Assembly (NCBI RefSeq): GCF_019279795.1
Contig: NC_056729.1
Location: forward strand, 1,864,498,107 to 1,864,562,106
DNA: 64,000 nt
Direction: 5' to 3'
From: Protopterus annectens
Taxonomy: Eukaryota > Chordata > Ceratodontiformes > Protopteridae
Shown here piece by piece: positions 33,940 through 44,559 of this stretch (the stretch's first letter is position 1; each line of letters begins with the position of its first letter). The position numbers were made by a program, and so were the translations under genes. The notes beneath the pieces were generated by a model that was not told the DNA's origin, searched no databases, and was given only the letters and a program-made list of their open reading frames with translations.

Positions 33940-34030
33940 CTCTTGGGTGGCGAAAGCCAGGGAACCTTTTTGGCTAGGCTTATTTAGGCTCTAGGACCAA
34001 TAGCCTAGTACCTACCTATGAACCTAAATA
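33940..34030 (+). mobile_element. CR1 3' UTR fragment
   Basis: TTTTGGCTAGGCTTATTTAG and TAGCCTAGTACCTACCTATG match the end of the CR1 at 62440-62515. This is a separate, 5'-truncated copy or solo tail just upstream of a fuller CR1. Confidence 0.6.
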
Positions 34031-34652
34031 ACAAATTATACAATACATAAGCTCATACAGTAGTGACACATACAAGGATTACAAGATATAAATAAAGCTA
34101 TTCAAGAATAAACAGAACAGTTGACTATACAACATATACTTGTTTCCCACCTTTCTAAGCTAGTATAGTCCAGTTTTCAGGCTAGTGCTGAATTCAGGGC
34201 TGTGTTACAATTTTCTGAGTTGCCCATACCTTACTTGGATAGAGGGAGGTTTCTATGTTCACCTGTGAGAGAGGTAGCTTTGAGCAGTCATCTGTCCCTG
34301 GAGGAGTGGTTCCAGCCCAGAGGTTAGTAGTTTATAGGCCATTTTGGGCTAATTTCTATCTTTTCATTTCCCTGCTGTAAAAACCGCGTTTGCACGGATT
34401 TGCATGTCCGGGCAATGCCGGTTAGCTAAGGCTAAATTTATCCTGGCTCCACTAAGTCTCCTCTTCAGTTTTTCCCTTGAAAGTAGTCTAACTCTCAACC
34501 TAAGGACTTAAAAAGCATCCTACAGTCCAGCACTTGCTCAGACCTAATAGCAAGCACTAATATACCCCCGACACTTGATTGCCCAGCAGGGCAAGGCTCA
34601 TTATTCACCCCTCACCAACTAAGCGACTAAGCAGCTCACCCTACTATTCAGG

Positions 34653-35390
34653 CATGGCCAAAGGGCAATTTCAGGTGTACTCTCCAGTCCAGCTGGTGAA
34701 CCTGGGTATCCTGAGGCAATGTTACAACTACCTCATGTACACAGACAACCCTCTCCTCCTACCACAAAACATTAACATATGCGAGAGATGCAATTATATA
34801 GATAAATTGAAGGCTAAGCTCTCTCCACCCAAGACTGGAACATGAAGTCATGAGGCGAAGGTTAACACTTGCACCACACCTCCAGCCTCACACAGACATA
34901 CTAAACCAGCACTGGCAAAAAATACACAAATACACAAAATCAAACTCAGAGGCTCTAAATAAAAACCTGCAAAAGCATCACAGACCTCCAAAGCAGACAC
35001 CCAAAAAAACCTGTACCTCCCGTCACAAACCAGACAACAAATAAAACATAAAATCAGTGTGCCGCACAATCACAGCCCTTAAGGTGAAATAACATACCTA
35101 ACACACTAGAAATAGGCAACTATATAGTCAGGCACACTGATGTCCCACTCACTAGGCTGGACAAGAAGGTTACTGTTAGCTGCCTGTTGGGAGCCAGAAT
35201 CAGCCACATAACACAGGCACTCAGGTCACTCCAGAACAAGTACTAGTATGACTCTGTCATTGTTCATGTTGGTGTGAATGACTTGAGACGTACCTCCCTA
35301 GACTACATGAAAAGAGACATAGGGACTTTCAAATACTGGCCAAGGCTCTTGCTGCCCCCTTAGTGCCTTTTTTTAGGCAAGGCTCAAAAG
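34653..35390 (+). pseudogene. CR1 ORF1 (copy 1)
   Basis: The N-terminus (MAKGQFQVYSPVQLVNLGIL) is followed by NINICERCNYIDKLKAKL, a C-x2-C next to a short hydrophobic helix, then a Pro/Lys/Gln-rich linker. The esterase part (about 35120-35390) has the VHVGVNDLR block; the sequence expected between it and the end is deleted relative to copy 2. Several frame changes make it non-coding. Confidence 0.6.
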
Positions 35391-35425
35391 TCAAACCCAC
35401 CTCCGTAAACAGCACAAATAAAAAA

Positions 35426-37368
35426 ATGAAGGTTATGCTACTCAATGCCAAGAGTTTAAATCTCAAAATGTATGCACTCGAAGCACTCCTCAGTATGGAG
35501 AATGTCGACATCTGTGCAGTAACTGAAACCTGGTTCAAGGCTCCACAGAGCACCTCAGCACTACTGGGCTAGAACTCATACCACACATTTTGGCCACAGA
35601 ACATGGACCGAAACACAAAAGGAGGGGGTGTATCCATATTCATCAAGGATACCTACACTTCCATGTAAGTGGCGCAGCATGATACCTCCGAGATCATCCA
35701 TGTGAAACTAACATCAGGCAAATCTGCAATGCAAATTGTGGCCTGCAACAGATCACCCTCCATGACCCAGGACCACCACTCTGCCTTTCTGGAGACACTG
35801 GAAAACATGAAGGTCCTACCAAACACCCTGATATTGGGCAATTTCAATTACCCTACCGTTAATTGGGAAAACTACTCAAGTACAAACTCCCAGGTCCAGC
35901 GCTTCCTGGAATTTATCAACTCAAATGCCCTGGATCAGCTGGTAAACTCCCCTAACAGAGGTGAAAACATATTGGACCTGGTCATCACCAACATGGGCGA
36001 CAAGTGTTCCACACCAGAGGTCAGCCTGTCACTGGTTAGATCAGACCATAAACTAATCACTCTGGATGTCCACACCACACCACCACCTCCAACCAAGGAA
36101 ACCACAGTGGAAAACTTTTCTATAGCAAACTTCACCTTACTTAAGACAGAGGTGGTAAGTTTCACAGCCCCCGTGCTAAAGGATAACAGTGTCCAAGATG
36201 CAGGAACCATTACAAATGCACTCTACAAGCACCTACAAGGATGCATGGATCGTACCATTCCCTAGCAAAACCAAGACTCACTCCCCTAAGAGAAGGAAAC
36301 CAGTCTGGTGGACCCCTGCCGTAAACAGGCTATACAATAGAAGGAGGAAACTAGTTCAGAAAAAAAGCAAATCCCAAGAAGGAAAGATATCCCTGATCAG
36401 TATCAGTAAGAAACTAAGGTCCCTCAAAATCCTCCAACGCTAACTTCGAAAGAAAAATAGCCAAGGATTCGAAAGATAACCACAAAGCCTTCTTTAGCTA
36501 TGTCAAGAATCTAAGTGGCAACTCGCAGATATGCTCTGAGCTAGTGCAAAATAGCACAAAATATACTGAACCCTCTGATATTGCCAACATCATGACAGAT
36601 AGATTCAGTGCAAACTTCACCCACCCTCTCACTCGCAAAAAGGCCCACAACAATATCGGAAAAGTGTAGTGTCCCGGAAACCAGACGCACAGGTGAAAAC
36701 AGCCCTTTTAAAAGCCAAAAGCACAGCATCAATGGGGCCAGATGGTGTCCCAGGCTGCATCTTGCACGAACTACAAAACGAACTAACTCCCCACCTAAAC
36801 ACACTGTTCAACCTCAGCCTCTCCACAGGCTATGTTCCCACAGAATGGCGCACAGCAACGGTTATTCTGCTCCACAAAGGAGGGGCCACGACTGACCCTG
36901 GTAACTATCACCCCATAAGCCTGACTAGACTGGCCTGCAAGGCTATGGAGCGCAACATCATGGAACTCATTAACAAAGACACTGAGAACCACCAAACACT
37001 TGACCCTACCCAGTTCGGCTTTGTTAAGGGCAGATCATGCCTATTAAACCTGGTTGACTTCTTCGAGACAGTCACCAAGGCCATAGATGAGGGGAAGGTA
37101 GTTCACACAGCTATCTTGACCTCGCCAAGGCTTTTGACACCATTCCCCAATCTGGAATTATAGAAAAACTCACCAGCCTGAACATAAACCCCTACGTCAC
37201 GAGGTGGGTTGCCAACTGGCTTACAGACAGAACTCACACGGTAAGAATAGCGGGCTCCAGGTCCGACTCTAAACCAGTCACAAGTGGTGTCCCACAAGGC
37301 TCGGTCCTGGGACCCCTACTGTTCGGCATATACTTCTCAGAAGTACAGGCAAACACAGGACGACTATG
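35426..37368 (+). pseudogene. CR1 ORF2 (copy 1): endonuclease and RT
   Basis: The frame starts MKVMLLNAKSLNLKMYALE. The endonuclease Glu block CAVTETWF is intact. A nonsense TAG follows soon after (35570), with another stop near 35667. The SDHKLITLDV block is present in 35669-36265. RT blocks are MGPDGVPGCILHE, VILLHKGGATTDPGNYHPI, FGFVKGRSC and TSGVPQGSVLGPLLFG in two frames up to 37350. The FADD region is missing because of the DIRS insertion. Confidence 0.8.
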
Positions 37369-37599
37369 GCGAACCATAAATGCAGATGTTTGAGTGTATA
37401 TCCTGCTGCAGTCATCACTCTTGGGTTATCCTGCCATCAGGCGGTCATGTAGTCGGCCCGAATTACAAAGTCTTGGTCCGCGTCGGTTGCTGTCGCTTCT
37501 TCCCTGACGTCAGTGTGCCAGGGGTATATAAGAGGCATCCGACACCATTTTTCTTCAGTTTTTATTGCCCCAGATGTCAGGTGCCCCCAATAAATAGGC

Positions 37600-37614
<15 letters not shown>

Positions 37615-37656
<42 letters not shown>
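37615..37656. repeat. (AT)n microsatellite
   Basis: About 20 AT units after an A-run (37601-37615), within DIRS-A' non-coding sequence. Confidence 0.95.
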
Positions 37657-37659
<3 letters not shown>

Positions 37660-37908
37660 GCTAGATAAAAATAAAACAAAACCTGTAGGCACAAGCAAAT
37701 ACACCACAGAGGTTGTATAGGATATAGTGGTAAAGGTAAGTTCAGCTAGTACAGAGGGGAGGGAGGGAGGGTAACCTGGACTGCAGCGGGGTGAACACGC
37801 GAACATCTACATTTATGGTAGGTACAAAACTGTACTATGTTCATCGTGTTACCCTGCTGCAGTCATCACTCCTGGGTCGACTCCCAAAGCTAAGGATAGG
37901 AGGTGGAG

Positions 37909-38500
37909 TCAAACAGGGTTAGAGGAGGCTAGAAGGCCCTGCAAAACTGCAGTGGCGAAGCCAGCTCTAGTCTTAGAGTAAAGTGGTAAGTGATAGTGTT
38001 TGGTGAAGGTGTGTACTGAACTCCAAGTTGCAGCTTCCAGAATATCCTTGGTTGGCACCCCCCTGAGGAAAGCTGTAGATATAGCTGCTGCCCTGGTGGA
38101 GTGGGGCCTTATGCTTGGAGGAACTGGTTTTCCATGATGGGTGTAGCAGAAACGTATGCAATGTCCTATCCATTTTGAAATGGTCTGTTTTGAGATAGCC
38201 TTTCCTTGTGATGCTGTAGCATAGGATACAAAAAGCTGTTCAGATTTTCTGAAAACCGTAGGCTTATCCAAGTAGTAATGTAGTTGCCTGTGAATGTCCA
38301 AGGAGTGCAGGAGTCTTTCCCCTTTGTTCTGTGAATTGGGGAAGAATGTAGGTAAATGGATGGTTTGATTTAGAGCCACACTGGATACCACCTTTGGCAT
38401 AAAGGAGGGGTTAGTTCGCTGGGAAAATGTCTTGATGAAAAATGAGGAAAGGTTCTACTGCCATTAGTGCCTGAAGCTCTGTGACTCTTCTGGCTGAAGT
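37909..38500 (-). pseudogene. DIRS-A' tyrosine recombinase, C-terminal part
   Basis: This copy has an uninterrupted 163-codon catalytic segment (38400-37909) with KWIGHCIRFCY, the HSTR box and, further on, TWSSVHTFTKHYHL containing the Tyr nucleophile; the frame ends at LASSNPV. Just upstream, SARRVTELQAL holds the first catalytic Arg, but a frame change near 38410 separates the two. It shows what the family's intact C-terminus looks like. 5' part missing because another DIRS is inserted. Confidence 0.85.
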
Positions 38501-38538
38501 AATTGCTAGCAGCAGGGTAGTCTTCCATGATAAAAATT

Positions 38539-38839
38539 AGAAGTTATGTACTTACCATAACGTTCCATCTGAGTAGGTGTATTCATTTGTCTGCAACCTG
38601 TGGGTATGGATCCGATATCGGATCCGAACCGGCATGGTTTATCCAGCTATGGATCTGAGCTCCTAGCTCCTCCCCCCACTCATAATGCCCTGCTCTCCCT
38701 ACATGACCTCAGATCGAGTTTGCCCTGCACCAACTACCCTAACTAAAGGGTAACACACCCTATGCAGGAACTGACAAGGCCAGGGGGATAGGAGGGCGGG
38801 ATGGTTGCAGACAAATGAATACACCTACTCAGATGAGTA
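38539..38839 (-). mobile_element. DIRS-B family end (DIRS-B'), cut by assembly gap
   Basis: It starts with AGAAGTTATGTACTTACCAT, the terminal repeat of the DIRS-B family, followed by an 18-bp perfect palindrome at 38608-38625 and, at about 38803-38839, the beginning of the internal complementary region (GCAGACAAATGAATACACCT). The rest is lost in the gap. It lies inside DIRS-A', so it inserted later. Confidence 0.85.
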
Positions 38840-39339
38840 NNNNNNNNNNNNNNNNNNNNNNNNNNNNNNNNNNNNNNNNNNNNNNNNNNNNNNNNNNNNN
38901 NNNNNNNNNNNNNNNNNNNNNNNNNNNNNNNNNNNNNNNNNNNNNNNNNNNNNNNNNNNNNNNNNNNNNNNNNNNNNNNNNNNNNNNNNNNNNNNNNNNN
39001 NNNNNNNNNNNNNNNNNNNNNNNNNNNNNNNNNNNNNNNNNNNNNNNNNNNNNNNNNNNNNNNNNNNNNNNNNNNNNNNNNNNNNNNNNNNNNNNNNNNN
39101 NNNNNNNNNNNNNNNNNNNNNNNNNNNNNNNNNNNNNNNNNNNNNNNNNNNNNNNNNNNNNNNNNNNNNNNNNNNNNNNNNNNNNNNNNNNNNNNNNNNN
39201 NNNNNNNNNNNNNNNNNNNNNNNNNNNNNNNNNNNNNNNNNNNNNNNNNNNNNNNNNNNNNNNNNNNNNNNNNNNNNNNNNNNNNNNNNNNNNNNNNNNN
39301 NNNNNNNNNNNNNNNNNNNNNNNNNNNNNNNNNNNNNNN
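38840..39339. other. Assembly gap (500 N)
   Basis: Exactly 500 N, a conventional placeholder for a gap of unknown size. It lies between the two copies of the large duplication. All open frames across it are meaningless. Confidence 0.99.
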
Positions 39340-39426
39340 TTTCCAATGACTTTAAACCTTAATTGTTTTCACTATCTAGTAACCAAAAAATTCCTGCATC
39401 TTGATTCATGGACTCAAACATTTTGG

Positions 39427-40183
39427 AATATTAACCTTTCATCTTTTGGTTTAAATTCACCACTCCTTAACCATTCCTGCATTTGATCATGATCAACATG
39501 AGGTTGTTCCAACAGTTTTTTTATACTGGCAACTATATTTATGCATATTCCACCTTTATTGCCTTCTCATCTGATCCTTTACCTTATAGTCTTTCTTTTG
39601 TTTTTAAGCACATTGTCGCTGTTTGAATTTTATCTACTTCTGGTTTGATTTACATTCAAGCTTGACACCAATATGCTTCTGCTAAACTAAGCAGGAAAGT
39701 CATCTTAGACTTATTCTCCTCATGTTTTAAAACTTTCACTATGTTTGGGTCTTGTGAAGTCAGCAGATGTGTGCAGTCCCATGATTGCATATATATATAT
39801 ATATATATATATATGGGTCTACTTCATTTGACCTAACTTTCATTTGCCCGACACTCAGTTTCCTGACCCCAGTTGACTGAAAGCTCATTTGCCCGAAAAC
39901 TCATTTGACTGACAAATATATATATATATATATATATATCAGTTTCGAGTAGGCCCATACCTCCTTCAGAATGGGGGAATACATAATGTTGGTATGCACT
40001 GATTTTTATAAATCATTTGATGAGCATGGAGGATCCTTCTTGTTTTCCTGTCCAACTTATCCAACACCTTTTGTTGCCAGTCAATTACTCCAAAACTGTA
40101 AGTTAGGACAGGAAGAGCAAATTGGTTTATAGCTTGGACTTTGTTCCTAGTGAACAGTGCTGTTTTCAGTATTAATTTAAGTC
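39427..40183 (-). mobile_element. R2/R4-like LINE relic, copy 2 first part
   Basis: Matches 16376-17525 without the L2 end. It includes the NKVQAINQ-type coding remnant on the minus strand at about 40000-40180. Confidence 0.65.
39815..39915. mobile_element. Small insert inside an AT microsatellite
   Basis: Copy 1 has a plain AT tract here. The 101-base insert has four CATTTG(A/C)C motifs (two as CATTTGCCCGA). It is flanked on both sides by AT units (39789-39814 and 39916-39939), so a TA target duplication cannot be resolved. Family unknown. Confidence 0.5.
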
Positions 40184-40633
40184 TTCTAAAACAGCAGTCT
40201 CAAACCTTTTTTTGCACCAAGGACCGGTTTCATTTAAGACAATTTTCCACAGACCAGCCACTGTGCGTGCATAATAAAGTGCATAATATTTATTTATTTA
40301 ACATTCGTTTACCTGGAGGACGAACTGGACTAGAAGTCCATTTTCAGCCGAGACCCAGGGAGAAAAGCTCCAAAGTACAATAAAAAGACAAAGGGCAACA
40401 ACTGCCAAAAAGAAAAAAAAAAGTGTGCATTCTGCATAACAACATAACACTGATCTGCGATGATTGAGAGGTACGTAAACCTAATGGCAACTTTATTGAC
40501 TTTAAGTTTATAAGAACAATATTTAAAATCTGTCCATATTATTTTGCTCTGTCCAGCATTCTTCTCAATTCTACAGATTTTCACAGAATGTCTAGATTTT
40601 TGTCTGATGTTTTTGGTCTGCTTCTCATAAAAT

Positions 40634-40815
40634 AAGAAGTTATGTACTCACCATAACGTTCCATCTGAGTTGGTAAACTTCATTTGTCAACAACCTATGG
40701 GAATGGGATCCGACCTCGGATCCGAGCCGGCAGTTTTCAACAGCCTTAGATCCGAGCTCCAAACTCCTCCCCTACCCATAATCCCCTGCCAACCCTGACT
40801 GACCTCAGATCAAGT
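40634..40815. repeat. DIRS-B inverted terminal repeat, 3' side
   Basis: Starts AAGAAGTTATGTACTCACCA and includes the dyad GGATCCGACCTCGGATCC (40706-40723). Inverted relative to 46480-46631, but its outermost part (to about 40680) differs from the other repeat. Confidence 0.85.
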
Positions 40816-40927
40816 TTGCCCAACAGCAGAAACTGCTAGAAGATTATTAGTCTCAAGATAAATTTGGGTAAAACCCATGGACCTGAGTAAGAATACATTC
40901 GCAAGGGAGGGGGCAGGAGGGAGGGAC

Positions 40928-41003
40928 GGTTGTTGACAAATGAAGTGAGTACATAACTTCTTAATCTGAAGTAGTTAACTTCATTTGTGCAGCAACCTAT
41001 GGG
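40928..41003. repeat. DIRS-B internal complementary region
   Basis: GGTTGTTGACAAATGAAG then TGAGTACATAACTTCTT is the reverse complement of the left end with 27 bases missing in the middle. It is joined to ATCTGAAGTAGTTAACTTCA, the reverse complement of the right end. Confidence 0.88.
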
Positions 41004-41074
41004 ACAGAGTCCCCAGCTACCTGAATCTTGGGCGGCCTTCATGGAAGGATGTTCCGGAGCACTGCTGAGCCAAA

Positions 41075-42490
41075 GGATGCTCTCCCTCTGGAGATTATGT
41101 CCAATTTATAATGACTGATAAAGGTATGAGATGAGGCCTAAGTGGCTGCCGAGCAAATATCATCCAAGGAGACTCTAGTTCTAAAAGCCGCAGAAGTAGA
41201 CATAGATCGAGTAGAGTGGGCATGGACTCCCTGAGGTGCAGGCCTGCCAGAACTTTCATATGCTAAAAGGATACACTGTGAAATCCATCTAGACAGTGTA
41301 ACTTTAGACACCGATTTACCCAAGTTAAATTTGGCAAAGGAGACGAACAACTGGTCGGATTTCCTATGACCAGATGTCCTATGGATGTAGAAGCGAAGTT
41401 GTCTATGCACATCCAATGAGTGTAACTTGTATTCCCCTTTGTTATGGTAATTAGGAAAAAATACTGGCAGGTTAATGGACTGGTTAATATTTGATTCAGG
41501 GACAACTTTGGGAAGAAAACAGGGATTGGTCCTGAGGTAAACTCTATCCTTGTGAAAAATCAAGTATGGGGGTTTTACACAGAGGGCCTGTAGTTCAGAG
41601 ACCCTTCAAGCTGAAGTGATAGCGACAAGAAAGGCAGTTTTCCATGACAAGAATTTAAGATCTATTGAGGCTGCAGGCTCAAACGGGGGAACTGTCAAGG
41701 CCTGAAGCACCAGCGTTAAATCCCAAGGAGAGACTACATCCTTCACTAGGGGTCTGAGCAGAAAGGTGCCCTTCAAAAAGGTCTTACACAATTTTGTGGT
41801 GATCAAGGGGCCCAGTTAATTTCCCACATGATAATGAGAGATAGTTGCTAGTTGAACCTTGACTGTGGAGGAGCTAGCCCCCTGATGAAACAGCCCTGAC
41901 AGAAAGTCTAAAACAGCGGGCAAAGGAGCTGTAAAAGGATCCAAATTCTGGGGTTCCGCCCAAATGGAGAAATGTTTCCATTTGCTACTATAGTTCTTTC
42001 TAGTAGAAGGCTTGTGCGCTGCTACTAGAATAGTTTTAACTGAGGAAGAGATACCGGGAGTCCTAGCTACGAGTGGAACTGGAGAAGCCAAGCTGTGAGC
42101 TTGACATTGTCCAGGTTCGGTACTGGGAGATCTAGGGGGTGAGATATTAGATCGGGACGGGGATCCAGAACCCAAGGGGGATTCACCAGATGAGACCAAA
42201 GGTAAGGGAACCAGGTTTAACGAGGCCAAAAAGGGGCAATGAGGATAATCCTGCTCCCCAACTGGCTGGCTTTCTGAAGAAACTTCAGCATCAGGGGAAG
42301 AGGAGGGTAAGCATAAAGAAGACCGGTAGGCCAAGCATGCACCAGAGCGTCTCTCGGGGGTTCCCCGGAGGGGGATATGAGAGCAAAGTAGTCGTAACAT
42401 TTTGTGTTCGAGGGAGAGGCAAAGAGATCGCAACAGGGTTGACCCAATTTGGCGAAGATCCGATTCGCTATCTCGGGATTCGGAGACCAC
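41075..42490 (-). pseudogene. DIRS-B tyrosine recombinase
   Basis: The core-binding domain has HKPSTRKNYSSKWKHFS and FHQGASSSTVKVQLATISHYH. Then comes WKTAFLVAITSA followed by TGA where the partner family has Arg; RVSELQAL continues after it. The catalytic segment has FHKDRVYLRTNP, RQLRFYIHR and the HSTR box. A TAG at about 41138 interrupts just before the Tyr nucleophile region (SHTFISHYKLD, to about 41080). So the catalytic sites are recognisable, with two nonsense changes, one consistent with CpG decay (CGA to TGA). Confidence 0.8.
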
Positions 42491-43128
42491 TCATATGGTA
42501 ACAGGATGGTGCGACTTAGTCTGTCCGCTACGATTTTGGACCGCCCTGGAATGTGTGTTGCTATGAGAAAGCGGGTGGTGGAGATCGCCCATTCCCACAC
42601 CTTCATGGCCTCTCGACATAGTGGGTAAGACCTGGTTCCCCCCTGTTTGTTGACGTACCAGACAACAGACATTGTCCGTCTGAATCGCAATCGTTCCTAC
42701 AGGAAGAAGGTCCTGAAGTGCTTGCAACGCTAACAGCACTGCCCTCATCTCTACGACGTTGATATGCAGTGAGGTCTCCGTGAGGTCCCACGTGCCTTGG
42801 ACTGTCCTGCCCGAACAATGCCCCCCCACCCTAAACGGGAGGCGTCCACAGTCACCGTGGCTACTGGAGGGGTCATAGAAAAGGGGCATCCTAGCTGGAA
42901 GTCCGGGGCTTGGAGCCACTATAGGAGGGCCCTCTTGCAAGCCCTGCTGAGGGGAATGGGATGGCTCAAAGGATACTGAAGAAAGGACCACGGGACCTGA
43001 AGGGTCCATTGTAAGACCCTCATGTTCAAGCGTGCCATTGGCAATAGGTTGATTGCCGCTGCCATTGAGCCAAGAGCCCTCAGGACCAATTCCGCCGGAG
43101 GAGCTGGAGATTGTAGAATGGCCCGCAC
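42217..43128 (-). pseudogene. DIRS-B RNase H and methyltransferase-like region
   Basis: The RT connection (ALGSMAAAINLLPMARLNMR) leads to RNase H: VDAS, then VVEMRAVLLALQAL, IQTDN and ADRLSR. The pieces lie in two frames (shift near 42670). Then comes LFASPSNTKCYDYFAL...LIAPFWPR, the region that in DIRS elements is compared with adenine methyltransferases. A large open frame in the opposite phase here is a composite and only partly genuine. Confidence 0.75.
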
Positions 43129-43143
43129 ATGTAGCCTCAGGGT

Positions 43144-44306
43144 TCATAGCCGGTTTGTGGTCAAGAAAGCTAGGAGTTTGTTCGTGTCTAATCTGGCCCC
43201 TATGAAGTCTATGGTCTGAGTCGGAATAAGAGACGACTTCTCTATGTTGACAGTGATCCCCAGCCGGGGAGCTAGACGCAGAAAGTAGTTTCTGGCTGCA
43301 CAGAGTAGATGCCTTGTCGGGGCGGTCAGGTGCCAGTCGTCCAGGTACGGGAAGACATGAATTCCCTGGAGCCTCAGGTGGGCCGCTATCACTGCTAACA
43401 CTTTGGTGAACACCCTGGGGGCTGTGGTGAGACCAAAGGGGAGGACCCTGAACTGGAAGTGACTGGCTCCTAGCCGGAAGCGGAGGAACCTCCTGGATCG
43501 CCTGTCCATCAGAATGTGGTAGTACGCATCCTTGAGGTCTATAGAGCACATCCAATTGTTCTCCCGCAAGAGGGGGAGGATGGATTGAAGAGTGACCATG
43601 CAGAACTTTTCTTTGGTTACAGACAGGTTCAGGGAAGAGAGGTCGAGGATTGGTTTTAAGTCCCCCGTCTTTTCTGGCACCAAGAAAAACCTGGAGTAAA
43701 ACCCGGACCCACACTGGTCTGGGGGGACGTGTTGGATGGCTTTTCCAGCAAGTGTTGGATTTCCATTGCTGCAGCCTCCCTCTGATCGGGTGGAACATCG
43801 GGGAGGTATGTGGGGCTGCGTGGGTAACGAGAAAAGGGGATCTGATATCCTCTGGATATGATGTGAAGCACCCAGCGGTCTGTCATGGACTTCCAAGCTG
43901 CTGGGTGCCTCGAGAAACACCCCCCGACTGCCTCCAGAGTGGAGCAGTCAGGCAACCCCTCAGGGGTGTTGCGTGGGTTGGTCCAAGAAGGGTTCTCTGG
44001 ATCCAAAGTTTCGCGGGCCCCCTCTGCCTCTAGGGTGACATCCTCCCTGCCCTCCTCTGCCACAGAAGGGCTGGGAGTCCGGAGCGGGACGGGACTGTTG
44101 CAACTTCCGGAACCACATCTTCTTCTGTCCCTTTTGGTTCTTAGAGAAGGACCTCTGGGGAGCAGAGAAGCGGACTCCGACGGCAGACAACATCTTCCCG
44201 TCCTTTTCGCTCTGGACCAAGGTATCTCACATGGTTTTGCCAAAAAGGGCAGAACCATCGAAGGGGGCATTAGCGAAAGACGCCTTAAAGGGTTCCGCAA
44301 AATCAC
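43144..44306 (-). pseudogene. DIRS-B reverse transcriptase
   Basis: The start of the RT region (GGCFSRHPAAWKSMTDRWVL, about 43940) aligns with the DIRS-A start. A frame change near 43745 leads to GFYSRFFLVPEK, PILDLSSLNL, motif A SIDLKDAYYHI, LPFGLTTAPRVF and the YLDD box in VFPYLDDWHL. Spacing between blocks equals that of DIRS-A. The upstream 44306-43960 stretch is the end of gag or linker. One frameshift; the catalytic Asp residues are intact. Confidence 0.85.
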
Positions 44307-44559
44307 AGTGTCAGAGCCAGGCCTGATGTCTCATGACGAGGCCCGCTCCACTGGCTCTAGCGGCTCCTTCCATGGCATGGGACAGTAGCCGCATAGAGGT
44401 GTTAGATATGGATCATAGAGTGGCCATCCGGGTGGAGTGCAATTGCTTGTCCTTCACCGACATGGACTCGGGGGGCAACGCAGCGTACTCTTTGATAAGG
44501 TCCCGCTGCAGTCGAAGCACATGTGCCATGTAGTTCAGCGACCTCACAGAGAAGGTAGC

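Larger units (their letters stand above)
16376..37368 (+). repeat. Segmental duplication, copy 1
   Basis: This interval aligns collinearly, in the same orientation, with 39427-61567, apart from private insertions. The left breakpoint lies in the R2/R4-like relic near AATATTA. On the right, collinearity is interrupted at a DIRS insertion (37369) inside a CR1. The two copies differ by scattered substitutions and short indels. Confidence 0.9.
34150..37368 (+). mobile_element. CR1-like LINE in copy 1, cut by a DIRS insertion
   Basis: A 5' region, ORF1 (about 34653-35390) and ORF2 (35426-37368) are present. It matches the CR1 at 58180-61567 base for base apart from substitutions and indels. At 37368 the ORF2 sequence (GGACGACTATGGC) switches to a DIRS end. 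The 5' boundary is approximate. Confidence 0.85.
37369..38538 (-). mobile_element. DIRS-A family fragment (DIRS-A')
   Basis: The left part carries a terminal repeat (AACCATAAATGCAGATG, CTGCTGCAGTCATCACTC) slightly short at its tip, a CRE (37505-37512) and TATATAAG, an AT microsatellite (37615-37656), the internal complementary region (37770-37880) and the recombinase C-terminus. It is cut at 38538 by the start of a DIRS-B-type terminal repeat. The rest of the element is not in the window. Confidence 0.87.

Noticed and set aside
38805..39486. Long open frames across the N run
   Set aside because: They consist of unknown residues over an assembly gap.
42491..43798. 435-codon minus-strand frame
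   Set aside because: Its first two thirds are an out-of-phase shadow of the DIRS-B RT; only the RNase H stretch near the end is genuine.
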